Shown: positions 47,840 through 61,252 of the stretch, piece after piece | Layout of the letters: the number at the start of each line of letters is the position of its first letter | Numbering within the stretch: the first letter of the stretch is position 1 | Source: Acanthochlamys bracteata | Lineage: Eukaryota > Streptophyta > Magnoliopsida > Pandanales > Velloziaceae | DNA: 64,000 nt | NCBI GenBank assembly: GCA_019914995.1 | Contig: CM034134.1 | Location: forward strand, 5,278,463 to 5,342,462 | Direction of reading: 5' to 3' | Translations under genes and position numbers: made by a program | Notes under the pieces: generated by a model | Told to the model about the DNA's origin: nothing | The model's database searches: none | The model's input: the letters and a program-made list of their open reading frames with translations, nothing else

Positions 47840-48430
47840 GGTAAAGCTTTCTCCCCTCCTCATTTTCTTTCTTTTTGTTTTCTTCGCCCGCTCTGCGACG
47901 AAGTTCTCGACCTAAGTCCTTCGCCGGCGATCTTCCTCGCCCGGTACCAAGAGATCCAATATTTCTCCCTAAATCTCCCTCAAGACTTCTTCATCACTTG
48001 CTCTTCGCCTCGCCGATCGGCTTCCGGAGCTAGGGATTCGATTGAAAATCCAAAACCGTTCGATTTCTCCGCTCCCTCGCAGAAATCCAAAATCGATCAC
48101 AATATACGGTAATTCTCTCCTCCCTCCCTCAAATTTCTACTTCGATTTCAAGTTTTTTGGATCCGGCTTACCCAATTCGAATTCGGCCAACTTCGAAAAA
48201 AAAAGAACTTTGAAGTTCTTTGAAATTTGATGTTTTGGGAGACGAATTCTGGTTTGTTGGGCTTTAGAGTTGATCCTTAGCACAAGGATCAATTCTTGGA
48301 TTTTTCATTGGATTTTTTTAAAATTTTTTACTAATGGTGTCCCTTTTACTGATGTTGTTATTGCTTTTTCTTTTTTTTTTGTTTTTGTTTTGCAGGCTAA
48401 TCATTTCTGCTGGACTCCTACAAGATCAAT
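47840..48430 (+). other. UTR-like exon with an intron (possible first exon of a transcript)
   Basis: From about 47845 to 48108 the plus strand is pyrimidine-rich with scattered CG (ttcgccggcgatcttcctcg), the look of a plant 5' leader. A candidate intron runs from gtaattctctcc (about 48109) to tttttgttttgcag (about 48395), after which gctaatcatttctgctgg continues. No long open frame follows, so it may be an untranslated exon pair of a non-coding or broken gene. Confidence 0.3.
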
Positions 48431-48439
48431 CGAAAATTT

Positions 48440-48925
48440 TTAGCCGAGAAAAGCATGAAGCAGGTTGAGCATAATCCAGTGAAATGCACTGGTTGATGCG
48501 TTGTGTGGTTGTGAACGTAGTGTAGCTAGAGAATGCATTTTGCAAGTTGTGAATGATGTTTTGCTTTAACTTTTGCGTGGTGTTGGTATATGTATCAGGT
48601 GCACTGTATCGTGAATGCATTGTGTATTTTTTATTCCTAATTGTGAATGTAGTTTGCTCAGCTTGCTCACAGCAGCTGTGGATGTTGTAATGTAATGTTG
48701 TGAATGTTGTAAAGACGTGTTATTTGCTACAGATTGTGAATAGAAGTGTTCTGGACAAAATTTTTCTGAGACAATGTGTTCTAATGTTTTGTGACTTGCT
48801 GGGGAGATTAGAGATGAATGCTTATGAATGAGTCATGAAACAGCAAGAATTGTGAATGAATGAATCATGATCAGTAAGAATTATGAATGAACGAATCATG
48901 AAAGCTTGTGAATGATGAAAGCTGA
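48440..48925 (+). repeat. diffuse microrepeat of tgtgaatg
   Basis: About ten variants of tgtgaatg(a/c/t) recur at irregular spacing (for example near 48549, 48610, 48638, 48697, 48848 and 48902). There is no open frame. Confidence 0.45.
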
Positions 48926-49413
48926 AATCATTTCCATTGTATAATGAGACATCCATTATTGAACAGAGATATACTCTACAAAAAGTAATTTGCAATTAAA
49001 CAGAGGCATATTCCATAGAAAACAGATTGCAAATGGCATAGAATAAAAAGCTATTCTACAAGTCATGTGAAATGCAAATGACATTGACCATAGTTATACT
49101 CTTAAAAAAATAGCTTGCAACATTAGATAATTTACTTTATAGTATATACAAGATTTTTTTCACTTTTTCTTTTACAGTTATTTTTTACACTTTATGTAGT
49201 TTTTTTTCTCTTATTCTTTTTTCATTGTTTGTGATTTCTTCGCTATATATTTTTTACTATATTTTTCACTCATGCTTATAAAATAATCTACTTTTTAGCT
49301 ATTCAAAAAATTCACTATCTATATAAAAGAAGATTGAGTACAATATCCATATGCTTATCCAAAAATACCAAAACAATAATATATTTAGTTAATAGCACAT
49401 ACAAATGTAATAG
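48926..49413. other. AT-rich spacer
   Basis: No gene or repeat recognised. Confidence 0.3.
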
Positions 49414-49665
49414 CTATTCTAAATTAATAACTAACTCTTCATCATCACTAAAGTCTTCTTCACTTGTATGCAGATATTCACCGTTGTCTTCGTCTTTGTC
49501 TTCATCATCATTTCTATCTCCCACTATCAAAGTAAGAAAGTGAAGTCATATGTCAATTTCAAATCGAATTCTAATAAGACAATATATTATCAAACTTTCA
49601 AAAACCAAATACTTACATGTCTTTTTCTTTCTATTTAGATTTTCTGGACAACTTTGTTTGTGAGG
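49414..49665 (-). pseudogene. two-exon acidic C-terminal tail, unrecognised
   Basis: Minus-strand segments 49617–49665 and 49414–49523 join in phase with a GTAAGT donor and a ...tttgatag acceptor. They read PHKQSCPENLNRKKKTLGD, followed by a very acidic tail (RNDDEDKDEDNGEY, HTSEEDFSDDEELVINLE) and a stop. Upstream an ATA microsatellite breaks the frame. Acidic ends like this occur in plant hAT and other transposase-related proteins and in nucleolar proteins. I cannot say which. Confidence 0.3.
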
Positions 49666-50060
49666 TTATTATTATTATTTATTTATTTATTATTTTTTCT
49701 ACTCATAGTCAATAGCTTTCACACTATCACGAAGGTAGCCCTCTTTCCTGATAGATTATCTCCTCTATATTTGTGGTACATAGCGTCAAATTACTCAAGA
49801 CTTGCTTTCACACTTTCATATAGGTGACTCTTTTCGACTGGACAAGCTTGACTAGTGCAATGTTCTATGGAGACAATAGTTAGGAATAGCATTCTAGTAT
49901 ATAGTCAATGCTCAATGTAACTTCTTAATCAAACATTACATTAGCTTTAGATCTCAAAATGCAACAAGGGCAAATCAATTCTCTAAGCCACTCATGATCA
50001 CAAGTTCGAGCTAACAAATACCACATTCATCACTGGTTAACATAAGAATTAATTTAAATA
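49666..50060. other. spacer
   Basis: Starts with an ATT/ATA microsatellite (about 49668–49695). Nothing else recognised. Confidence 0.3.
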
Positions 50061-50065
50061 GCTAT

Positions 50066-52522
50066 TGTCAAGACCCAAAACTAAACTCTAACCGGCACTA
50101 GACTAAACCGAGTCTAGACAAGGCCCAAGCTCGACCCAATTCAGTAAGCCTGACCCAAAACTCAATAAAACTAACTTGCCAATTTCAAGAAAAATTTCGA
50201 CATAATCTTCCCTAAAAACTTTATAGGAAGAACTTGTACAAGTAATAATAATTATACTTATCATCAAAAATTCAAAACAAGAAAAACGAACAGCATAAAA
50301 ATTATTTTACAAACAAAATACCACTAGTAGCTACCGGTAGCCGTAACACCTATTACAATTCAAAAAAATACCATCGCAATGCTACATACAATAAAGCACC
50401 AGAAAAGTCAATGCCTTTCGAGGATTACAGAGCTAACTACATGCCAAAAGATTTATAAAATACCCTCCATACGCTCTCGGTCCAGCAATATCGAATCTAA
50501 TCAACGCCTGCTAGCCTCTGACCTATTTGGGGGAGGCCAAAGAAGAGAAAAGAGAGTGAGCCCAGTCTCAGTGAGGTAAAACAGCAGAATGTCCAATTTA
50601 GATAATTAATGCATTAAGTAGGCATTATAGTACTATCTACATGAAGCAGATGCAACGATAGATCAGATCAGATTCTACTAAATCTTGAATCATCTCATAC
50701 CGACTTAGTTCTTAGTAGAGATATACGATAATATGAAACAATGTTATGCGACACTCTCAAGGCTATAATATGTATAAATATACATAGTGCACCCATGCAA
50801 GCAAGTATATGTAATGATTTATGCGAATGCATCAATTGTAACAATTATACAAGATAGACGATCGAGTGAGACCATATCTCTAACTCACCTCACGCTATCG
50901 GGTATATTATACAAGCATACATACATAATACCTTTATATATATCAAGCCACAAGCAAACTCGGTGCCCAATATGTCCTGAGACCCACCGGCAAGCAATAT
51001 CATTACAGTACGGTGCCTAGTATATTCTAGGACTCACCGCAATCTATATCTTATAACTTGATGCCCAGATATCCTGGGACCCATTGACTATCTATGTATC
51101 TCGGTGCCCAGTATATTCTGAGACCCACCGTATATCTCACTCAAGTATACATAATATAATAGGTTATGACTACCTGTCAGGTTCTGCATTGTCCCATACC
51201 AATGCAGTCCCTAACAAGTAGATGCAATACAATAGATTTTCACACAATGAACATACTATGCCCAATGCCTTCAATGCTATCGTGATTATACTTATGCATA
51301 TATGAAAGAAAAATATTGACATGTATATAGAATATTCTCATAATTATGCCACATAGTCTACAATATGCGAACATGCTAGTAATAACTATGAACATGATGT
51401 GAAATAAATATAAGCATGTACAGGCATATGTAGCATGAAGGATAAATCATAATATGTAACGAGAATGGCAAAGTACACCAGAATTTCCAAAGTAAATGCT
51501 ACTTGTGCCGAAAGCCTAATGTTAATATAGGAAGAAAACATGGCACGGTAACCCTCACCTGTAGTCCAAGCAAGTATTTATATCAACCGTCAACTCTAAG
51601 CCGCACCGTCCGAACTCAAATCACTCGTACCACCTAACGTGCATACGGGCACATTCAATAATAAGCACGCTAACGAAACCTAAATCAAACACTTGCAATA
51701 AATACCTAACTAAATTTGAGTCCAAGGTTCAATAAAATATGGTGAACCATTCTAGAATTTCATCCATTTAACTCATTCAATTTTCTATCCACTACACAAT
51801 AAATATTAAGGTAATGAATCCAAGAAGCTTATCGACGAGGTGAGACGATCGAATACTAAAATGACTTGAATCGGAAAAACTCGCGTACCTTCAATTCAAC
51901 GATTTCCTAAACGGAACGAATTAATAATTCATCTAACAACAATCTCAAATACGCGATGTAAATATTTTTAACTCACCTAACCGAGTCGCCGGAAAGTTCA
52001 CCGGAAAAGTTCGCCGAATTTCAGCGAGCTAGGGTTCCGGCCAAAAGCGTTCGAGGCAGCGAAGAGGAGCAACACTGCCAGTAGAATCTAATGGAATAGA
52101 CGATGAGCGAACTCACGCGAAATCAACTGACGGAGCTGAAAATCAATGCAAATAAATGAGGGAAAAGACTTAGCAAGTTGAGGGGAACGTTTCTAGTTAC
52201 TTACCGTCGCCGAATCGCCGGCGAAAACGGCCGGACGAAATTCTAATTTTTATATTCCATGCGGCATAGCTCGCCGGAGCCGTAATAATGATGTCAGGAG
52301 GGAGAAGATGATGGACGGAGTTGCTGGAGGAGATGGCCGTCGCCGGAGAAGGTTGATTTCGCGCCGGAGAGGGCTGGAGCAGTGAGGGGTGGAGCACTGT
52401 CGAGCAGGCAGAGAGTTGGGGAGAAGAAGGAAGAAGAAAAAATAAAAGGAATGGACATTGCATAATAGAGCTCCTGTTACTAACTATAGCTATCATTAGT
52501 CCACAGAATTATTGGTATTACA
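50066..52522. mobile_element. solo-LTR-like unit related to 29197–32818, TSD GCTAT
   Basis: 2457 bp, starting TGTCAAGACCC and ending GGTATTACA, flanked by exact GCTAT (50061–50065 and 52523–52527). It shares ordered blocks with the unit at 29 kb: cccagtctcagtgaggtaaa near 50560; the accgactta...cttagtag stretch near 50700; cttgtgccgaaagcc...ggcacggtaaccctc near 51495–51560; and agctagggttccgg near 52028. There is no coding domain inside. A solo LTR of a gypsy family is the best reading. Confidence 0.7.
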
Positions 52523-52527
52523 GCTAT

Positions 52528-55500
52528 GCGTTTAGTCCATCTCCAAGAATTAAGATTCAAGATAGAAAATTTTCATAGTAAGTGTACTCCAACCAACCAA
52601 GCAACAACAATATAATCATTACAATTATTTGTCTACCCCCCATACTTGGAACTAATATTGTACTCAATGTGTACAAATATATATATATATAAGCAAAGAT
52701 GAGAGATTAGAAAGCGTCCCTGATTTTTGTATTTGCTCACTCAATATTCTTTATGCTTATGTCCACTTGTCAAATTTCTCCCGTCATATGAAATTTATTA
52801 GAATTAAATACAAATAAAAACAGTAAATTAACTAAAAATTCAAAATAAATGAACAATTAAATGATGAAAAATTTGGGTTGTCTCCCAATAAGCGCTTTAT
52901 TTATAGTCTATAGCTTGACTTGTTTCCCTCTATGCTGGTTCAAGGAGGATGGCAATCTTGTTGTTGTCAAAACTGGCAAAATATGGTTTCAATCATTGTC
53001 CATTAACTTTGAATGTATCTTTCTTCTCATCAGTAACCTCAACTGCTCCATAAGGAAAAACTCTTACCACAGTGAATGGACTTGACCATCTTGATTTAAA
53101 CTTTCCAAGGAATAGACGTAACTGAGAGTTTGTATAGTAGAACTTGCTGTCCGGGGGTGAACTCCTTTCTTAATATGTTCTTGTCACGCCAGGCCTTGGT
53201 TTTTTCTTTGTAAATTCTAGCATTTTCATAAGCTTCATGTTGAAATTCGTCCATTTTATTTAGCTGCAACAGTTTTTTCTATCCTGTTGCTTGCATGTCA
53301 AAATTCAACTTCTTAACTGCCCAATATGCTTGATGCTCCAGTTCCACAGGTAGATGGCAAGCTTTCCCAAACACTAGGCGATACGGAGACATTCCAATTG
53401 GAGTTTTGAATGCTGTGCGGTAAGCCCATAATGCATTGTCTAATTTCTTCGACCAATCTTTTTTTGTAGTGTTCACTGTTTTCTCAAATATGCGCTTCAA
53501 TTCTTGGTTTGAAACTTCAACTTGGCCACTGGTTTGAAGATGATAGGTAGTGGCTACTCAATATGTGACACCATATTTTCTTAGTAAAGATTCAAATTGA
53601 CGATTAGAAAAGTGTGTATCTTGATCACTAATGATTACTTTTGGAGTGCCATACCAAGAAAAAAAATGTATTTTCGTAGAAAGTTCACCATAGCCTTACT
53701 GTCATTTGTAGGTAATGCCACAACATCCACCCACTTGGAGACATAGTCAACATCGACTAAGATGTATTTATTCAAAAATGAAGAAGGAAATGGTCCAATG
53801 AAGTCTATTCCCCATACATCAAATAATTCAACTTCAAGAATATTATTCAGTTGCATCTCATTCTTTTTGAGATATTTCCCGTTCTTTGGCATTGATCACA
53901 AGTAGCAGCAAATGCATGTGCATCCCGAAATAATGAAGGCTAGTAAAAACCTGATTGTAGTATCTTTGCCGCTGTTTTTGTTCCACCAAAGTGACCTCTA
54001 TATCTCGATGAATGACAATGCTACAAGATGCTTTCCATCTCCTCTTCTGGTACACATCTTCTTATGGTCTGATCTGAACATTGTTTATATAGGATTGGAT
54101 CTTCCCAAATGTAGTGCTTAATATGAGCAAAAATTTTTCTTTTGTTGGTAAGATGGATCTGAAGGAATTATGCTACTGGCCAAGTAATTCATGAAATCTA
54201 CATACCATGGAGCATCGGTACTTCGAAGAGAAAATAATTGCTCTTCATTAATGGCAATGGTAGCCTCTTCACCTTGTTCTTCTTGTTCTATCCGAGATAA
54301 GTGATCCGCCACTTGATTTTCAGAACTTTTTATGTCTCGAATTTCCAAATCAAATTCTTGCAGCAGAAGTACATATCAAATGAGCCTTGGTTTAGCATTT
54401 TTTTTTTCGCAAATACTTAAGAGCTGAGTGGTCAGTGTAGACTATCACTTTGGAGCAAACCAAATATAATCAAAATTTTTCAAAAGCAAACACAACAGCT
54501 AGACGCTCCTTCTCTGTAGTTGCATAATTCATCTGGGCATATGTCAAGGTTCGGCTTGCATAATAGATGACATGAAATACTTTGTTCTTTCGCTGCCCCA
54601 ACACTGCTTCATGATTTGAAAAGGCAAATCCCAAACCGGTGTTACAATGATAGGGGCTGAAACTAGCTTCAGTTTTAGAGTGTTAAAAGCTTGGAAGCAC
54701 TCTTAAAAAAATTTAAATGGCATATCCTTGAGTAGGAGGTTGCATAGGGGCTTCGTTATTTTTGAAAAATCTTTGATGAATCGGCGATAGAAACCCGCAT
54801 GCTTAAGAAAGCTTCTCACTGCCTTCACTGAAATTGGTGGCTGTAATTTTGCAATGACTTCTACCTTTGCCTGATCAACTTCTATTCCCTTGGCTGAAAT
54901 GCAATGTCTTAAAACAATACCTTCAAGCACCACAAAGTGGCATTTCTCCTAATTCAAGACTAAAGTTGCAAAACTGAAGCCAAAATTTTTAAACAGTCAT
55001 CAAAAGAAAATACAAACAACAAGAAGTCATCCATGAAGATCTAAATGAATCTTTCCACCATATTAGAAAAAATTACCATTATACATCTTTGGAAAGTGAC
55101 CGGTGCATTGCATAGGCCAAAAGGCATCCTCCAAAATGCAAAAGTTCCCTACGGACATGTAAAGGTGGTATTTTCTTGATCTTTCGGTGCTATTGGAATT
55201 TGATTGTAACCGGAATACCCATCCAAGAAACAATAATGTGAATGGCCAGCAAGTCTCTCCAACATTTTATTAATGAAAGATAATGGAAAGTGATCTTTCC
55301 GAGTAGCATCATTCAACTTGCGGTAATTAATGCATACCCGTCATCTTGTGACAATTCTTATTGGAATGAGCTCATTGTTATCGTTCTTTACTACTATTAT
55401 TCTTCCTTTTTTGGTACCAATTGCACAGGACTCACCATGAACTATCGGAGATCGGATAAATGATTCCTTCATGTTTGGATTCAAACGTCTTTGATTTTCG

Positions 55501-58287
55501 ACTACAAGCTTGTAGTTTTCTTCGATTAGGATCTTATGCATGCAAACTGATGGACTTAAGCCCTTGACATCAGCAATGGACCATCCCAATGCAGCCTTAT
55601 AATCTCTCAAAATCCAAAGCAACTTTTCCTCCTCTAAGTCACTCAAAGAAGCCGAAGTAACAACAGAAAGTGATGAATTTTCTCCTAGGTATGCATACCT
55701 TAGATGTGTAGGCAACGGCTTAAGCTCAAATACTGGAGGCGTTTCAATGGATGGAGCTGTCCTAAGAGAGCTTTCCCCAAGGTCCTCAAACTGCAATCGT
55801 CCTCCAATAGGCGGTGAAGCTTGCAAGTAATGAGCATACGACTCAATCTTTTTGCTTTTGGTCTTAGAAGATTCACTTTGGATAATACAAGCTACTAAAG
55901 GGTCAATTAGATGGTCTACCTTGACTACATCAGCCACCATTCGATCAATTATGTCAATTCGCAAACAATCGCCACTATTGGATGGACACTTTATAGCTTC
56001 AAATACATTGAACGTAACTTGCTCATCTTGTACTCGCAAAATTAGCTTCCCTTACTGCATATCAATCAATGTTCTTCTAGTGGCTAAGAATGATCGACCA
56101 AGAATAATTGGTATGCCTTTATCTTGTTCCATATCTAGTATAATAAAATCAGCAGAGAATATGAATTTATCCACTTTCACTAGCACATCCTCAAGTACTC
56201 CTCTTGGATGCTTAATAGATCGATCCGCTAGTTGAAGAGAAACTATGGTTGCCTTTACTTCTCCCAATCCTAATTATCTGTAAATAGAAAATGTCATTAA
56301 ATTAATGCTTGCACCTAAATCACATAAAACTTTTTCAAAATGAGAGTTTCCAATAGTGCAAGGTATAGTAAAACTCTCTGGATCTTTTAACTTTGGTGGC
56401 AACATATTTTGCAAGGTAGCACTACACTCCTCGGTTAGTGTCACCGTATCACAGTATTCCAGTTTTCGTTTATTGGACAAAATCTTTCATGAACTTTACA
56501 TAGCCTGAAATTTGCTCCAATGCATCTGCAAAAGGAATATTAATATGCAACTTTTTAAACACATCAAGAAATTTAGAGAATTGCTTATCCAATTTGGTCT
56601 TTCGAAGGCGTTGACGAAATGGAATCAATGGCGCATAAGACTTAGTTGGTGCTGCTGTTTGGGGTGGTTAATGTCCGAGCTTTCTTTTTTAGTTGATCCG
56701 GTGGCATTCTCTAGTGTTTGCTCGGTGTTCTATTCTATTCTAGAAGGTGATTTAGATGAAAATATTTCGGGTTGCTCCCTTAACTCATTGCTGTTAACTA
56801 TTGGCGATTTGAGAACCTTCCCACTTCGAAGTGCAATTGCATTCACTTGCTCCTTAGGATTTACCTTAGTGTTGCTTGGCAAAGAGCCTTGTGGTCTTCC
56901 AGATAACAAGCTTGCCAGTTGACCTATTTGAACCTCAAGGTTCCGAATAGAGACAGCTTGATTTTGCAAAGTTGATTCTGTTTTGGCCATGAATTGGGCA
57001 AGGGCATCTTCAAGTGGTGTTTTAGTTACTGGTTGCTGCTGAAATCCAAGGAGGTTTCTATTTGTGTTTTGATGATTTTTCCATGAAAAAATTTGGATGA
57101 TCTCGCAAACATGGATTGTATGTGTTGGAGTACGGATTGTTCGGTTACCGATTAACATTGGACACCCATTGCACTTGTTCTGCAGGGGATGATGAGAATG
57201 GGCTTCCAACTTGACGATCAACACTAGCATGACTTCCCCCACATAGTTCACAAACTTGACTAGGCGCTTGAATTGCTTTACCGGTTAAGCTTCCGAGCTG
57301 TTTGGACAGCACCTTCATTTGTGCAGTCAATTCAACAACACCATCAACTTAGTGTACTCCTGCTGCCCGTTTTGTCATCGAATGTTCTGAAGACCATTGG
57401 TAGTTAGTTGCCGCCATTTCCTCCAGCAACTCATTGGCTCCGTCTTGCGTTTTACTCATCAGCGCTACACCAGCTGCGGCATCAACAATTGTCCTAGTTG
57501 TGCAACTCAACCCATTATAGAATGTTTGGACTTGTAGCCACTTTGCAAACCGTCGTGAGGGCACTTCCTTAACAGGTCTTTATATCTTTCCCACGCCTCA
57601 TACAAAGATTCCATATCAAATTGAGTAAAGGTAGTAATGTCATTCCTCATCTTCGCCGTCTTTGTAAGATGGAAGAATTTGGCTAAGAATTTCTATGCTA
57701 ATGCCTCCCAAATTGTAATGGTATTGGGAGGAAGTGAATTCAACCATTCTTTTGCCTTGTCCCTCAATGAAAATGGAAAAAGTCTCAACCTTATAGCATC
57801 ATCGGACACACCATTATGCTTGAAAGTGTCACAAATCTCAAGAAAGTCAGCAATGTGAGTGTTTGGGTCATCGTTTGACGAGCCATTGAATTGCACAGAA
57901 GTTTGGATCATTTTGATGATTGCGGGCTTTAACTCAAAATTGTTCGCTTGAATTGCCGGACGCTAATACTTGAAGGGGCACCATTGATAGTAGGCATGGC
58001 ATAATCTCTCAAAGCTCTTCCGTTTTCAACTTCTTCCATATTTTCTGCCATGGTAGTTTGCACTTCGTTGATAGCTTCTTTGTTTTTCTTGATAAGCCTC
58101 CTAACTATACGTTCAATTTCAAGATTAAAGGGCTCAAGAGAAATGCTTCTTGAACTTTGCATACACTATGGAAAGTACCTGAAAGAAGGTAAAGAATAAA
58201 AGTTCAAACTAAAATTAGAATTAATCGGATTCGATATTAATAAAAATTTAAACAATCCCCGCAAGTAAAACAATGGCGCCAAAAACT
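52528..58287 (-). mobile_element. Athila-like Ty3/gypsy internal region, fossil
   Basis: In minus-strand order: a primer-site-like sequence (tttggcgccattg, about 58273–58285); gag (TFKHNGVSDDAIRLRLFPFS near 57800); a knuckle-like CELCGGSHASVD near 57240; protease (LCDLGASINLM near 56310); reverse transcriptase (DYKAALGWSIADVKGLSPSV near 55590, then AGFYRRFIKDFSKITKPL near 54780); RNase H traces (QVADHLSRIEQ near 54310); and integrase ([14 protein letters not shown] near 53820, [19 protein letters not shown] near 53410). The ggtatggggggtag tract near 52637–52648 on the minus strand suits the purine tract. The element is broken, with many breaks (well over five), and no second LTR was found on the left. 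It belongs to the Athila/Tat side of gypsy. Confidence 0.75.
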
Positions 58288-61130
58288 TGTAGCCTTCGCA
58301 AGTGTACGAGTCGCACAAGTAATACAACGATAAGAAAAGTATCGTTCCCAAGAGGATTGATTAACTTATCAAGTACCGAAAATAACTAATTCTAAAATTA
58401 TTTGAACGATCGATCTAAAAAGAGTGAATGCTAAAACTAAAGAAAGTAGAACAAGGTAAACCTAACACTCGTAAGATTTCAATGATTTAAACGCTAGGGC
58501 ATTTAATTTCATCGTAACTAATCCAATTCAACTCTGTATTCATGCTATCGAAGTTTATAATCTTTATTGACAGTTGAAAAATTCTAATATTTTTAATTAC
58601 TTTCTCAAGCTATACCGAAAATACTTTCATGCAATAACTCATTATATCTCTATGTGAATTAACATACACCAAAGCTCATTAAGTTCTATGACATTCTAGA
58701 TTAACTGCATGAACCATAAGAGTACATCCCTATCTCTCATGCAATTCAAGGCATTCGTCACAAAGACTAATTCATACATCACATCTCTGTTTCAATACGA
58801 ATCTCAAATCGATTGAATATTGGCCAGATACTCAAAAGAATTAAGCACGACAATGCATACTCAATAAGTAATTATAAAACTTCAAATAGCATAGAATTAA
58901 GAATTAAATCATCATAGTTAGGCTACATCATAGCCCCAGCAAAGAGAAATTTAGTTCATAGTTTTCAGATCTAACAAAATAAAGAAAATATGAGAGATAG
59001 AACAAAAAAATACTAAACAAAGAGTGGTGTTGAGCGAACTGCCATCCCTTTTCTTTGCTATGTGCTTTCGTCTGTCTTTCTCCATTCTAGCGACAAAAAC
59101 CCCAGAAAATAAACCCTAGATGAGCCGCTCTTGCTGCTCTCTCTTGTTGCCCCCATTGGAAATCCGAAACTTGGGTATTTAAAACTGTTGTATCATATTG
59201 GAAATATATTTTGATGATCACAAAAATGAAGAATTATTATACATAAAATGCAAATGTGTTAATCTCAGCTATTGAAATTAGCTTTACAGGGTTCTGTTAG
59301 TACCAGCACAATTTAGTCACCACACAGCCAGTTATTATATAGGAAAAGGCTCACTGACGAATGAAGATACAGATCACCTAACATGACGAATGAAGATACA
59401 GCACAATTTAGTCACTACACAGCCAGCTATTATATAGGAAAAGGCTTACTGACGAATGAAGATGCAGAAATCACCTAGCATGTTCAGAAGACTAACAGGA
59501 AACAACAGTTGACTGCAATGATGTTCAATACAAGGAATAGCTACACCAACGTGTCAAAATCTAACCGGACCCACTTGCACCGAAATACATCAATACATCT
59601 ATAAAATCAAATTTTCAGACAAAGAGAAGAAGAGGCTCACTTTGCCACCGGCGAGCATTAATTACAACCATACACATCAAATCACTTCCAAAAGTGGATG
59701 AATTAAATGCTTGATTCGGTAGAGACCCTGTCACTCCAAGTTGACCATCACTCACAGCAGCTCAACGGGCAAATTTTCATCACCTTGAAGATCGGGAAGA
59801 AGGAAGACAACGGGAATTTTTAAAACGGCAGCCAACCTATGAAGAAGGAACATATAAAAAGATGAAAACCTGAGCTGGAGAAAGAAAGAGCAGAAAGGCC
59901 ATAAATTTCACTCTAAGAACTTAAAATAGCTCTGCTCCTACTGAAGCCACGAACCCAAGTAATTTTATTTCAGACTTCCTTTTGATCATCTCACTTCACT
60001 CACTCTGTAAACTGAAAATGCGAGATTGATTCAGTGCTTCAACCTGTGTTTTAAATTTCATCAAATGTGTGTAAATGCATTTGCACTTGAAAGCAAGTAG
60101 CTTGAGGAAGCTTTTGCTGATAGAGGAGACTGTATAAATGTAGGCTCTGCAATAAGAAATATCTAAAGAAGGAGCCATTTTCATTGTTATTGTGCCGGCT
60201 GTTAAAATTAGGTCTGCTTGCCTAGGACTCGACCTTGGTCCTGGGTAACTGCTGTCGGCTCAGCTTGACAAGTGAGCTGACAGAGTTGTGCTTGTCATAG
60301 CACTGTGGTAGGTTGTTGTAGTTCTGCACTTAAGATTAGTGAAGTTCACTCAAGTTGAGGGTCGTGGACGTAGGCAATTCACTTGCCGAACCACGTTAAA
60401 TACTTGTGTAGTAGCACTATAATACTTTGATTGTCATCTAGTTGAGAATTCTCTTTAAAATCAGTCACTGCATACTAAACACTGTGTTCCAGTTCTCTGT
60501 CCAAGCACAGTCGATTAAAAGTAAACTAATTTGTTGAAAAAAGTTTTATTTATCAATAACTCAATTCACCCCTCCCCTCTTGAATTATATATGCAGGTTT
60601 GAACAACAAAAACCATAGAGTTTTTCTTTCCATAATTAGATTGATTCAGTCCAATCTAATCCGAACTCTCTATCCATCCGTTTGTCTGCACCGTTTTGGG
60701 TCTATTTGGCCTCCGAAAATAAACAAAAATATTTAAAATTAAGATAAATGTCTCGTATTTCTAATCATATATCACACATATTATTTAAAAATCAGGAAGG
60801 CCGTCAAGTGCACTCGTTTGAGAAACTGCGCACATGATTCGGGTCTGTATCGTATCTCAACTTCTTCTGTGAATATATATCAAATGGTTTTCCAGAAAAT
60901 TCTGAAATAATTCATGGACCAACTTGAATGTCTTGGCTTTTAAACTCAGTTAGCCGTTCACAAAATCTCCACAGAAAAGTCAAATTTTTATAAAAAACTC
61001 TCAGACTGCACGGAATTACTGAAAATTAAATAAAAACAAAGAACTAAAGTTCTTTTGATTAGTTTCTCTATATAAAAAATAAGCATATATGATGCAAGAG
61101 TACATGATGTTATGTATATGTTTGATAACA
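58288..61130 (-). mobile_element. LTR of the Athila-like element, interrupted by a Sirevirus solo LTR
   Basis: The segment begins tgtagccttcgcaagtgtac beside the primer site, a junction typical of this lineage. It has no coding frames and is split by the solo LTR at 59186–60608. A likely outer end is gataaca at about 61124–61130, but this edge is uncertain by tens of bases. Confidence 0.55.
59186..60608 (+). mobile_element. Sirevirus solo LTR, TSD AAAAC
   Basis: The same LTR family as 14923–16141, in the opposite orientation, TGTTG...CAACA, flanked by exact AAAAC (59181–59185 and 60609–60613). A TATA-type run (acatataaaaag) lies near 59849. It is longer than the partner LTRs, partly because a 95-bp piece (59306–59400) is duplicated in tandem at 59401–59481. 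No internal region remains, as expected after recombination between two LTRs. Confidence 0.85.
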
Positions 61131-61252
61131 TCAATTGCCGGCATCGCTTCCGGCCGGTGATTGCCGCTGTGAGCCACCCTGAAGCTATTCGTCGTCTTGT
61201 TTATGTATCAAGATTAGTTAAGCATTTTTGGAAGTTGCTTAGCCTCGATTGA
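61112..61252 (+). CDS. short GC-rich open frame (46 codons), unrecognised
   Basis: ATG at 61112 opens MYMFDNINCRHRFRPVIAAV, then SHPEAIRRLVYVSRLVKHFW, and stops with TGA at 61250–61252. The stretch ccggcatcgcttccggccgg stands out in AT-rich sequence. It overlaps the uncertain LTR edge. It could be a first exon of a plus-strand gene or chance. Confidence 0.2.
   Translation: MYMFDNINCRHRFRPVIAAVSHPEAIRRLVYVSRLVKHFWKLLSLD

Noticed and set aside
47640-47915. 91-codon plus-strand frame beginning with Tyr/Ile repeats
   Set aside because: The start is the TA microsatellite and foldback arm; the rest has no protein-like pattern.
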